Source of the DNA: Craspedostauros australis
Lineage: Eukaryota > Bacillariophyta > Bacillariophyceae > Mastogloiales > Achnanthaceae
Assembly: GCA_026770025.1 (NCBI GenBank)
Contig: JAMXDE010000027.1
Location: 682,001 to 746,000 of the forward strand
Direction of reading: 5' to 3'
Length of the DNA stretch: 64,000 bases
The position numbers and the translations under genes are program-made. The notes under the pieces are model-generated. The model was not told the DNA's origin and ran no database searches. It worked only from the letters and a program-made list of their open reading frames with translations. Below, piece after piece: positions 21,368-31,500 of this stretch (positions are counted from its first letter, which is position 1; the number at the start of each line of letters is the position of its first letter).

Positions 21368-21377
21368 CTTTCGGGTT

Positions 21378-23010
21378 TCAGCCTCTTGCTTCCGACTACA
21401 TCGATCCAATTTAACCCTCTGCTGTTCTTTGTTTCAGCAACTGTGTTCCGATTTTGAATTGTTTAGTCTCTTTTTCAGGTGTTCGGATGAGGCCATCCAA
21501 CAGTCCATCCACGATAGCACTAGTTGTAGAATGTTGGGGGAAGCGGCGAATGCGTGTTTACGTTGATGACACCATATGCGTGTCCAATCCGTCATCGACG
21601 TCACGAAATTGGATACTTCGTCATGAAACACCAATGATATCACGATGCGCAACATCAGCAGGTCTGCTTCGTCGTGGCGAAGTGGTTGAGTGGGGTTGGT
21701 ACTCCTCGAGTGTTTTGTGTCGTGGTCTTTTTGGATAGTCGGTACAATTGTTGGTAAATCTCCACATCCCCCAACATGTGAGGCTGGCCGAGAGTGGCAA
21801 ACTCGACACACCAACATGGAAGTGGAGCAACACCAAAAAAATACCACAATGGCCATCCAACGGTATGCTTGGCGCCGCAACAACCAGCCGGCCAATTCAA
21901 GATCCAAGAACATCGCCGTCACCTCCACGCAACGTTTGGTGGGTGGACGAACGGAGGCGGGAAGAGGAGTTGATTTGGGGCCGTCGTAGGCCCCAGAAAT
22001 ACGATCACGATTTGGCCCCAAATCGGCTCGTTGGTTTTGGCCTGTGTATGGCACACACAGGCCATATCAGCGCCTACGGATACGCAAGACGCCTCAGGAA
22101 GGCCAAGACGAAGGCACCCTCGAAGTTTGAGGCTCGCGGAGCACCGGGAAGGTGTCCGCGCGGAGGAAAAGGTGGTTCTGAGGAGTTTTGGTTGAGGCTT
22201 GCGCGGCACTGGTCGCGTGGCTTTGGCTGCGAGGAGCGATTGGACGACGCCCCTCAATCTCCAAGGCCCCCATACAAGATGCGTGCGGCATCAATTGAAG
22301 ATGCACGTCGTGAAGTATGCTCTGCTGAAGTTGTCTGAAAGAGGCTGCAGCCGACCATATCTGCAGAATGGTCATGTTTGGTTGGAGCAAAAAATGCACC
22401 ACCACATCATCATCTGGAGGTGTATCACGTCATCCATGCACTCCCAGCCCATTCTGGATGCATCCGCGTGTTGCCATGGAGTGTGGGAATGCACGAGGAG
22501 TGCTTGGAGGGGCTGAAAGGATCGTATGGATGAGGTATGGATCCGTATCCATACTGCATCCGGATTGAAAACGTTTTTGGCAATCGCTCTGTTTCAGTGT
22601 GTGGCTGCATTGCTGCATGCAGAGCCAATGTCTGTGGCCAGCCTTCATGGAGTGGGTAGCTGGGGGGTATGCAGAGCGAATGGTATGCACAGTTTGCTGA
22701 AATACAAGGATGATGATGATGATCATGTGTGCTCATTGGAGGGCAACATTGTGGCATCAGCATTTTTTTCCGAATCCACCACACAAACACAGCAAACCAA
22801 CATGATTTCCAAAATATTTTCTATACTCATTTAACTTTGATATTCTGATTAAAAGATAGCCAGGCATCTGAGCGCAATGTTTAGATTTAATTTTAAACGA
22901 TGTGGTGTTGAGATATAGCATGACAAGCAGATATTGGATGTGCTTTTTGGATGGCCTCTAGACTCGTTTTAGTAGCCTGACCGGGCACCCACAAATCTCC
23001 ACAACTAGTG
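21378..23010. other. Non-coding left part of the outer transposon with stem-loops
   Basis: Continuation of the outer element after the nested insertion. No protein is convincingly supported; the longest frames (21434-22054 minus, 21748-22338 plus) overlap each other and lack motifs. Stem-loops are visible. GATTTGGGGCC (21972-21982) pairs with 22014-22024. GGCCTGTGT (22039-22047) pairs with 22055-22063 across a 7-base loop. GTATGGAT pairs with ATCCATAC near 22537-22556. Confidence 0.5.
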
Positions 23011-26000
23011 TTATCGCGGCGACGCACAACCATCACAATTTTCCGTCTCATCATCCAACACAGCCTCACTTTCTGTGTTGGCCTTCAGTGTGTCAGCATC
23101 ACACCACATCTGATGATCCAGCTCCTCTTCTTCTCTCCGCAACGCTTCTTCTCTTCGTTCCTCCTGTGTTTCAGCTGGCGCATCGCGGGTCGCCACAATT
23201 GCAGATGCTGTTGCTGTTGCTGTTGTGTTGCCTGTTGGGTTGGTGGTGGTTTCTGTCTTGATGAGGGCAGCCTCCTTCTTTTCCTTGCGTTGTTTGGCGT
23301 TGTACGCTGCAGACAGCGACGCTTTCACGCGCATGGGATTTGCGTGCAGTTGTACGTACCAGTCAGTTTTGGTCCTGTTGTCGTCCATCAATTGCTCGTG
23401 TGCTTCGTGTTCGGACGGTCTGTTTTTCGGGTCCTTCGCGGACGCTTCACTGATGTCCTTCAATTTGTCCGCGATGTATTCTGGTAGTTCCGCTGGTTTG
23501 CGCATTGTTTTGCTCGTCCAGCCTGGCACTGCAAGTGGTGGATGTTCTGTTTCTGCGGTCCGGTCTTGTAGCGCTGTGGTGTGATCGGATGGTAGATGTT
23601 GTTGTCCGTCTGCGATGGCTTTGCCGAACGCCAGCGCCTTGCTCTCTGCTGCTGTGCGCCCGAGTTTTCGCGTCTTGTCCGTCTTCCTGAACGATTCGGA
23701 CGTTATCGGCAGCTTCTCGGACATGTGCGAATCGTCCTCGATGACACCCAACTCGTTGATGATCCACCATTCCCATTCAGCGCTCTTGACCACGACGTCT
23801 TCTGTGATACCAGATGCAGCCACCAACCGCGCCTGGTCATCATCATACTTCACCTTGTGAGTTTGACGTACCTGTTGTCCATTCGCGCGGAATCGTCGTT
23901 TTGGTGCGCCAGGAAGCGTGGTGATGTTGCCTTGGAGGGACGACGCGTTGACCAGTACTGTGGTGGTACCCGCGATGCTACCAGCTTTCAGTGCTTTGTA
24001 GAGTTGGCAGGCGGTCTTGATGTCACGTCCGCTTTGCACGTATTTTCGCAGTACACGGGTGATTAACGCGAAGTGGGTGTCCAGCATGCTCTTACCGGTT
24101 TGGGCCTCCGTGTAGATCCACGCGATGATTTTAGCTGCTTTTCGTGTCGCAAGGTTCTTGTTGAGTTTGGACGTGATGAGCGCGATGTGCTCGTGACTGG
24201 CGAAGCAACACGCATTATCGCTCTGTAGGATGATTTCAGTCACGGATGGGTGAATGTCTTTGACCTTTTTTTGCACAATCTCCAGCAGTCCACCAACTTG
24301 AAGTGTGTCTTGTGTTGGTCTTCCACCGACCACAATGTCGATGAACCGATAAGTAAAAATGTCATTGCGACACGTGATGACCATCGCCCCAAGCAGTGAC
24401 ATTCCCTTTTTCCCCCAATATTCTTGTTGGGCTTTGCTTTGGCCTGTCGGTAGAATTTTTTGCTTATGGTCGAGTACCACATAGGCTCTTTCAGGCTTTT
24501 CGTTGAGCTGGGATTGATAAAAAGCGATTTGTCCGAATTGAACTTTGGCACGCACTTTGTGAGCCATGTAATTAATGATTTCATCAGCGAATCCCAGTGC
24601 TGCCGCAAGCATTGATTGCAATTCGTCCTTGTGTTCTGCGAGTTCGTTGTCCTTAAGCATTTCGACGAATGGGACAAAACGATCATTCACAAATCGCATT
24701 GCTGCGCCACAACGGTTGCATACTTTACGCGGTTGTTCGTTTGTTGTGACCACAGGAATGTCATTTGTGATGGTGGTGTTCTTCTTGCGCTTGTGCTTGT
24801 TGGTGTGTGGCTTGCGTTGATTGGTTGATGTGGTTGTTGCCTTCTTCTTCTCCTTTCCTGTGATGAGTGCGAACGCAGCCGAATGCATGGGGTCGTCACA
24901 CTCATGCTGCATGTGTGACGCGGTGAATTCCCATTTGACGAACACAACAAGCAGTTCGAGCGCATGCAAGAGGGACTCTGCTGTGCGCACATGTGGTGAG
25001 ATGACGTCATCTGGCTCATTGTTGTCATGGTGGGTCTTGTCATTGGCATCGTTTTTCTCCTCGCCCCCCACTTCATACTTAGCCTTCAGCAGGTCGACTA
25101 GGCGCGAAATTGCCTGTTTCAGTTTCTCCGTGGCCATCCAGAAATAGCTCTCAAAGGAAGAAAGCCCTGTCTTGATCTTGCTTTTGCGTGTGAGGAGGTT
25201 GGTCATTGTAGCGAACGCAGGCTTTCCTACTGGGTTGTTAGTTGTGGACGAGTACATGCCGAATAATTCTTGGATGGTCGTGCCACCTCGATCGAACACT
25301 GGGACATTTTCAAATGCAACTCCACCATACTGTACCGTGTGACTTAACCCTGCCTTGTATGTTGTTGTTGTCATGAGGAAGGACACCACGCCAGAGAGAT
25401 TGCAGGCACTCACACGGTACTGAAGAACTCGTAGTGGAATGCTTTCACCGTGGCTCATCATGTCGTAGTAGCGTCGCAAGGTGTCTGTCTGACTGCGTGT
25501 GATCGTGTCGCGTTTGGGAAGCATGCGCGCCTTCTGTTCCTCCGATAGTCCATGTGCCTGCTTGCCCAAGATAGCAGTACACAGTGTGTGGGGCGCGGAC
25601 ATGGCCAAGGCAGCTCTCACTGTGACAGACGACGTAGTTTCGCCGAGCAAACCCAGGGTGTACAGATTGGGCGCCAACATGATTGGCGGAAGCTCCACAT
25701 TGCCTCGTACGTATGCAACCACCTGTTCCATTTGACAAGTTGGCACCTCTTCTTCTGGAAGCAGGACAGTCCAAAGCGCGGACGATACGACATTCCACAT
25801 CTGTTTCACATAGCTCCAGACGGTTCGATCATGTCTGCCTGCAAGGACGAACCCTTTTTTTGGCATGAGCTGCAACAGTTTTGGATCTAGGTTAGATCGA
25901 AGCGCTGCCATCACACGAACGATGGCGTCGCGCCTCCAGATTCCCGCCTCTTCCAGATTGTACCCGAACTGGCCTCCTCTCCTGTTCCTGCTGGCGCGCG

Positions 26001-26544
26001 GCCCCTCCTTCTTGTAGTTGTCGTCGTATGTGCTGTCACTGTTGCCAGAGGCATCTGCGTAGCCCCCAGCAACAACAGCATTGCAGCAACGAGGGAGCCT
26101 CGCTGGTGGGGCAGGCTCGACAGGTGGTGCAACGTCGGCCATAGCAGGCAGGGGTGGCGCGTTCACGACAACGCTCACCAAAGTCCCATCGCCGACACCT
26201 CGTCCCTCCGAACGCACCCTGACATTGGATTCGTCAAAGACGCCTCCGTTGTTGTCAAGGATGTGGACATACACATGCAGCACGCGAGCGTGCGCATCCG
26301 TACTGTTCGGGACGAGGCTGCCATCCGCTGCAAGCATTGGCTTCACATCGATCACTTGCGTGATGGTGCTCGGCTTCCCCAATGCAGCGGATGGCTTGTC
26401 AGGCAACAGTTGCTCGACAGTAGGCAGCAAGTCCCCCTTCGAATCGAAAGGAGGAGCAGATACAAGGCGAGCAGAACGGGGTTTCTTACTGGGGGAGGGG
26501 TTGGCATCCTTGGAGAGGGCCTTGGTGGTGGTGGAGAGAGGCAT
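23011..26544 (-). CDS. Putative DDE-type transposase of the outer element, superfamily not recognised
   Basis: Single exon. I start at ATG 26544 (MPLSTTTKALSK), giving about 1,177 aa. The same frame is open to 26898, but that extension reads through a (TAC)n microsatellite as poly-Val. Residues 1-240 are low complexity and basic/Pro-rich. About 240-560 is a globular helical region. A CxxC zinc-ribbon-like motif (VCNRCGAAM) lies near 607. The RNase-H-like core follows: Asp692 in AYVVLDHKQK, then YWGKKGMSLLGAM, Asp776 in ILQSDNACCF and Glu813 in YTEAQTGKSMLDTHFA, with exactly 36 residues between the last two acids. A basic, Glu/Lys-rich tail follows. Similar QSDNA / EAQ.GKS..D..FA blocks occur, as I recall, in uncharacterised algal, oomycete and chytrid proteins. 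Its place just inside the right TIR, read inward, supports a transposase role. The uninterrupted frame suggests function or recent activity. Confidence 0.75.
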   Translation of the reverse strand: MPLSTTTKALSKDANPSPSKKPRSARLVSAPPFDSKGDLLPTVEQLLPDKPSAALGKPSTITQVIDVKPMLAADGSLVPNSTDAHARVLHVYVHILDNNGGVFDESNVRVRSEGRGVGDGTLVSVVVNAPPLPAMADVAPPVEPAPPARLPRCCNAVVAGGYADASGNSDSTYDDNYKKEGPRASRNRRGGQFGYNLEEAGIWRRDAIVRVMAALRSNLDPKLLQLMPKKGFVLAGRHDRTVWSYVKQMWNVVSSALWTVLLPEEEVPTCQMEQVVAYVRGNVELPPIMLAPNLYTLGLLGETTSSVTVRAALAMSAPHTLCTAILGKQAHGLSEEQKARMLPKRDTITRSQTDTLRRYYDMMSHGESIPLRVLQYRVSACNLSGVVSFLMTTTTYKAGLSHTVQYGGVAFENVPVFDRGGTTIQELFGMYSSTTNNPVGKPAFATMTNLLTRKSKIKTGLSSFESYFWMATEKLKQAISRLVDLLKAKYEVGGEEKNDANDKTHHDNNEPDDVISPHVRTAESLLHALELLVVFVKWEFTASHMQHECDDPMHSAAFALITGKEKKKATTTSTNQRKPHTNKHKRKKNTTITNDIPVVTTNEQPRKVCNRCGAAMRFVNDRFVPFVEMLKDNELAEHKDELQSMLAAALGFADEIINYMAHKVRAKVQFGQIAFYQSQLNEKPERAYVVLDHKQKILPTGQSKAQQEYWGKKGMSLLGAMVITCRNDIFTYRFIDIVVGGRPTQDTLQVGGLLEIVQKKVKDIHPSVTEIILQSDNACCFASHEHIALITSKLNKNLATRKAAKIIAWIYTEAQTGKSMLDTHFALITRVLRKYVQSGRDIKTACQLYKALKAGSIAGTTTVLVNASSLQGNITTLPGAPKRRFRANGQQVRQTHKVKYDDDQARLVAASGITEDVVVKSAEWEWWIINELGVIEDDSHMSEKLPITSESFRKTDKTRKLGRTAAESKALAFGKAIADGQQHLPSDHTTALQDRTAETEHPPLAVPGWTSKTMRKPAELPEYIADKLKDISEASAKDPKNRPSEHEAHEQLMDDNRTKTDWYVQLHANPMRVKASLSAAYNAKQRKEKKEAALIKTETTTNPTGNTTATATASAIVATRDAPAETQEERREEALRREEEELDHQMWCDADTLKANTESEAVLDDETENCDGCASPR

Positions 26545-26677
26545 GGTGGAGTTGTTGGTGGAGAGTAGTGCTGTTTGCTCGTTGGATGTGATGAACTGCA
26601 GAGGTTGAGACGAAGTGAGGAAGGAGAGCATACGATGAAAGGCCAACCACCTGGTGACAACAACAACAACAACAGCA

Positions 26678-26680
<3 letters not shown>

Positions 26681-26717
<37 letters not shown>
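26681..26717. repeat. (ACT)n microsatellite 5' of the transposase gene
   Basis: Thirty-seven bases of pure ACT repeat, preceded by a (CAA)n run. On the minus strand it would encode the poly-Val run in the unlikely N-terminal extension of the transposase-like frame. Confidence 0.9.
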
Positions 26718-26720
<3 letters not shown>

Positions 26721-27045
26721 GTGTGACAAGAACGGGCATGGAGCGAAAGGGCGAGTGTGCAGGGCATTGGCAAGGAAAGTTGTGAATGGAGCGAACGTGT
26801 GGCGCGATTTTGCGAAATGATGGAGATGATGTGTTTTGTGTGATGTGTTTTGTGTCATGTGTTTTGTGACGAGCAGAATGTGGAATCAGGTGCCACATGC
26901 TAACGTGTAATTAACGCGTACCAAACGACTGACACCTTCGGAAGCAAGTCCGTGACTGATCACCTCACGATAAATACATGAGAACATCATAGAACCTTCT
27001 GCCAACAACAACGGGTTTTGTGCTGTTGGACCCACGTGACTGCTA

Positions 27046-27205
27046 TGCACACATAGATCACTCCATCAAACTTAAAATAAAGATCTAACAAAAAATGTAA
27101 CGGTTAATTATGTATAATGAGATTATAAGGATTACGAATATGTGCTTGGTTTGGATATCGCAGATGAAAAGTTAGAATGTCCATTTCAAAGTGCAGGTCG
27201 ACTCA
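27046..27205 (-). repeat. Right terminal inverted repeat of the outer transposon
   Basis: Reverse complement of 11013-11171. The outermost 27 bases (27179-27205) are identical to the left end. Confidence 0.85.
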
Positions 27206-27232
27206 CTGATCGGGCTCATATCGAAAGTGTTG

Positions 27233-28505
27233 TGAGTTGTGGTAATACCTATGTATCTTGTCATAGTTGTTCCCACGATTCCGGGCAGATGCGACTCGGG
27301 TTTCTCTCTGTCTTGATCGTTGGATGGGCGCCGTTGGTCTGATTCACGTCTGTCTGTCCATCGGGTGCCAACACTCACGAATTTCCGCAGGATCCCATTT
27401 TCATTCATAACAGGGTCGTTTTGTCTTCTTCCAACACACCGAGCGAAGAATGCATATTTTGTCGCTTCTATGACAACGAGAGGTACATATTGTTGGAAAT
27501 TTGCACTTGCATAGAATTTTCTGAAGCGATTTTTACGAGTACGCAATGAAATTATTATCTCGGGAGAACTTTTGTGCTCGAAACGTCATTTCCGTCCTGA
27601 ATTGGAGCGCTGAGCCTCAATTTCCCCGACAGCCAAGACATATCTTGGTTGAAAGCCAGCGGGAGCGAAAAACCCTATGTACACAAGTCAACCGCGAACT
27701 ATTCGCAAGGGTGTTGTCAATTCCTGTCTCGAATCGTGACCACGAGAAATATCACAACGGGGAATTCTATCTCGCATGGGCTTCTGTTTGTAATTTATGA
27801 ACATCCGAGCAGTTGTCAACGAAAGGTCATCTTTCTATGTGCACCAGTCAGTCATAGTAATACGGATGTGTCACCAGTCAGTCATAGCAATAAGGATGTG
27901 TGAGTTGCCGCGATTTTCGCTGATTCAACGTTTCGCATCCACTTTCGCCGACGGGCAAACACACTGTGAATGCTCTTTCCTTCGCTCTGTGGGCGGCGCG
28001 TGTTGGCTGCGCTGAGTCGCCCCTCTTTGCGGAGCATCACGATGACAGCCTCGAGCGAAGAGCGAAAAACGACCAATCACCACGGCAAACACCAGCCAAC
28101 CACTGCGCGACACCCTGGCACACTCTCCCCACTCTCTTGCGGAGCATCAGGTGTCTCCATGCCACACTCGTACTTCACTTGAGTGAGCAGAAGTGTCCAG
28201 CCATTTGCTGTCTCGCAGCAATAACGGCAATACCACAACACTCTTCACAGACACCACGTGAACCTCCATCAATTCGATTCGACATCTCTTCATCTGTTGC
28301 TTGGAATAGCAACACTGTCTGTCATAAAAACAGCCGACCACCAGATTGCAGAGCTATCGCCAGCCAACAGCAAACAGCCGACAATCATCACAAATACTTC
28401 AATCTTCCAAGCTGACCATCATTCGTAACCACCGCAAAAGCAGACTGCTCATCAGAAATCCAAGCGTTCTTGGCTCGAACAGCAGAAGCAGCAGCAGTAG
28501 CCAAG
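27233..28505. other. Intergenic with a 30-bp tandem duplication
   Basis: No supported gene. A 30-bp unit starting CACCAGTCAGTCATAG is duplicated in tandem (27842-27871 and 27872-27901, three mismatches). The right end is the 5' flank of the Cys-rich protein gene. Confidence 0.5.
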
Positions 28506-31500
28506 ATGATCATCACAAGGGCAACCGTCACGGTCATGCTTATCGTCGCCAACATGGCAACGACCCACGCCGAGCTGCGTGGCACCAACAACCTCATAAA
28601 CCGAAAGGAAGAACTGCATACAATGATGACGAAGACTCGCACCCTCAAGACCGTCGTCGGCAACAATCCAAAGGGAGTGAAGCAGAACAAAAACAACCGT
28701 GTGCCACCAACAAGCTCTGCACCGACCCTCTCGCCCACAGACATAGTGGCAGGAGAACCAACACCATCGCCGACTTCGCAGCCAACCTCTGACCCAGACC
28801 CCTTCGATGCCACCATCGAAGTCATTTGCCGGCCAGATGGCAAGACCGCCCTCACAACACAAGAGCAAAGCGCCAAGACCATCATCTGTAACTCTGCCAA
28901 GCCATCCTGCCGCGAAGCCATCAGCGCCGTCAAGGAATCCGAGCAGCTGCAGAACTTCTTCGCGTGCGCTGGAGACCTCGGTGAAGGAGCCGCTCGCAAG
29001 CTCTTCAACAAGTACGCATCCAGCGACTACCTTGCTGGCCAATTGGCCCTGGTCGCTGCCACCAAGCCGCTCCTCGTCACCGAACGACCAGATGCAATGG
29101 AGGAGACGTGCATGACCATCGGAATGGCTCAGTCGCCGCCTACTGCTGATCCGTGCTGCCAAGGATCCTTGGGATGCACCTCAGTCACAGGTTCCGCCTC
29201 CAATTCTCCTCCATTCATGACTATCGCCATCACGGCATGCACCAGTGACAGCGCATGCAAAGACATGGGACCCAACCCCCTCATCCTCGATTCCTCCTGC
29301 ACTGGTATGAGTGCCTGCGAGTTGATGAATGAGAATGAGGTCAACCCGTCCATCACAGGAGTCACCTTCGTTGGTGAGATGGCATGCACTACCCCTCAAT
29401 CTTGTGAGGGAGTGGGACGCCGTTCTCATGGTGATGTCACCATCCAGACTGGCGCATGCATTGGGTCAGAGTCATGCAACTCCGCTGGCCGCCGTGTGGA
29501 GCAATCAGCACCATCCTTCCGCTATCGAAGTCACATCGATATTGGTTCGAATGCGTGTGTCGGCAGCAATGCCTGCAAGGATGCCCATTCCACTGTCAAT
29601 CATGGTACTGCGGGCAAGTATGCAGGCAGCCTGACCATTGGTGCTGGTGGCTGTGCCGCCGATGGGTCATGCGAGAAGATGGGCTTCAATGACAAGATGA
29701 GGACGGATATCATCGTTCCTCCTGGTGGATGCGGCGATGCCGAAGGCTGCAGGGGATGCATGACGAAGACAGAGTGCAACTTTGATGAGGTGTATCTCAT
29801 CAGTGATGTGGGGGAAGCCTGTCCCAAGGGAGGCAGAGACACAAACTTCCTTCCAACAGGTGACAAGGTGGAGGAATACTGCATTGGTAAGAACATATTG
29901 CCAACAGAGTGTCCGACATTCTTTCCCACCCCATTTCCCACTGTATCGGCTGAACCCACGCATGTTCCCACATTGGGTCCAACATCAACTCCCACATCGG
30001 TTCCCACATCAGCCCCAACATCGGCCCCGACGTCAGCCCCAACATCAGCTCCCACGTCGGCTCCTACATCGGCTCCCACATCAGCTCCCACATCAGCTCC
30101 GACATCGGCTCCGACATCGGCTCCCACATCGGCTCCTACATCGGCTCCGACATCAGCTCCTACATCGGCTCCGACATCAGCCCCTACATCAGCTCCTACA
30201 TCGGCTCCCACATCAGCCCCCACATCGGCTCCCACATCGGCTCCCACATCAGCCCCTACATCGGCCCCGACGTCAGCTCCCACATCAGCCCCCACGTCAG
30301 CTCCCACATCGGCTCCCACGTCAGCTCCCACATCAGCTCCCACATCGGCTCCTACATCGGCTCCGACATCGGCTCCCACATCAGCCCCCACATCAGCTCC
30401 TACATCAGCTCCTACATCGGCTCCCACATCAGATCCCACATTGGCTCCTACTTCAGTTCCCACATTGGCTCCAACAGCAGCTCCAACATCGGCTCCTACA
30501 TCGGATCCGACGTCAGCTCCCACATCGGCTCCAACAGCAGCTCCTACGTCGGCACCTACATCGGCTCCGACGTCAGCCCCAACTTCAGCTCCAACTCTCA
30601 CCCCAGCATCCTTCACTGTTGGATGTCTCTCAATACCGGGTGACGACACATCAATGTTCAATACGATCATTGGTGACATCCTTTGTGATGAGGCGACAGG
30701 TACATGCGCTAACTTTGTCGCTGCAGTTGACGCCCTCGGTGACAAGGGAAAGATGATCAAGAGCATCTTTGGATGTAATGATAAGGACCCTCCAGGGCGC
30801 ACGTCATTGCAGGAGGCGCAGAAACGCTTTGATAAGATCAAGAACGAAGAAAGTGTGACCACTGCATTGTTGGCAATCGTGAACGAGGACAAGAAGCTCT
30901 TCACCGGTAGCGCGTCTGTGGTGACGGATGCGTGCAGTGGCACATGCTGCAATGGTCAAAATGCTTGCTACATTGACCCTCCTGATACTGGTGTCATGAC
31001 GGTGAGCTCAGGGTCGTGCTTTGGACAAAGTGCTTGCATATACACACGTCTCGACGCAATCATACTTGACAGTTGCAAGGGCATAGATGCCTGCTATCGG
31101 GTGGGCAATTTCTTTTCAGATCAGCCAGCTCGTCGTGCCAAAGTCGGATTCAGGGTGATCGGACCAAGAGCTTGCCTGAAACTGCGGAGTTGCAATGTTC
31201 TTGGAGTTAATACCTTTGGCAATATACAAGTGCAAGAAGGAGCATGCGATGGAAAGGATGCATGCAGTCACCTTGCCAATCGCAGCAATCAAGGGTCTTC
31301 AACCACAACACCGATCGTGGCAAGTGTCTTCATCGAACCGAATGCATGTGAAGGGGAGCAAGCATGTGCCAGCTTGCATTTCCGCGCAGACACCAAATTT
31401 GGAGGAAGCGTGATCATCGAAGACAGTGCCTGCTCGGGTGCGAGTGTGTGTAGGGATCTTGGCAAAAGTGACAGTGCAACCAATGACATCGTCATCAGAA

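Larger units (their letters stand above)
10985..27232. mobile_element. Outer DNA transposon with imperfect TIRs, hosting nested elements
   Basis: Inverted repeats flank this 16.2-kb interval: 11013-11171 on the left matches 27205-27046 on the right in reverse complement. The outermost 27 bases match exactly (beginning TGAGTCGACCTGCACTTTGA), and the rest is roughly three-quarters identical by eye. Shared inner words include GATATCCA, GCACATATTC, TAATTAACC and TATTTTAAGTTT. Without the nested 10.2-kb insertion the element would be about 6.1 kb. Its one clear gene is the large DDE-like protein near the right end, transcribed inward from that end. The outer limits are uncertain by about 30 bp: weak similarity continues past 11013 and 27205, and a 28-bp palindrome sits at the left edge. 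I cannot assign a superfamily. Confidence 0.72.

Noticed and set aside
21434..22054. 206-aa minus-strand frame in the outer transposon
   Set aside because: Overlaps competing frames and perfect stem-loops; no motif. Not excluded as a decayed accessory gene.
26545..26898. N-terminal extension of the transposase-like frame with a run of Val
   Set aside because: Reads through an (ACT)n microsatellite; the next ATG (26544) gives a normal start.
29600..30952. 450-aa minus-strand frame rich in VGAD repeats
   Set aside because: Exact antisense of the PTSA minisatellite in the Cys-rich protein gene; a tandem 12-bp repeat keeps all frames open.
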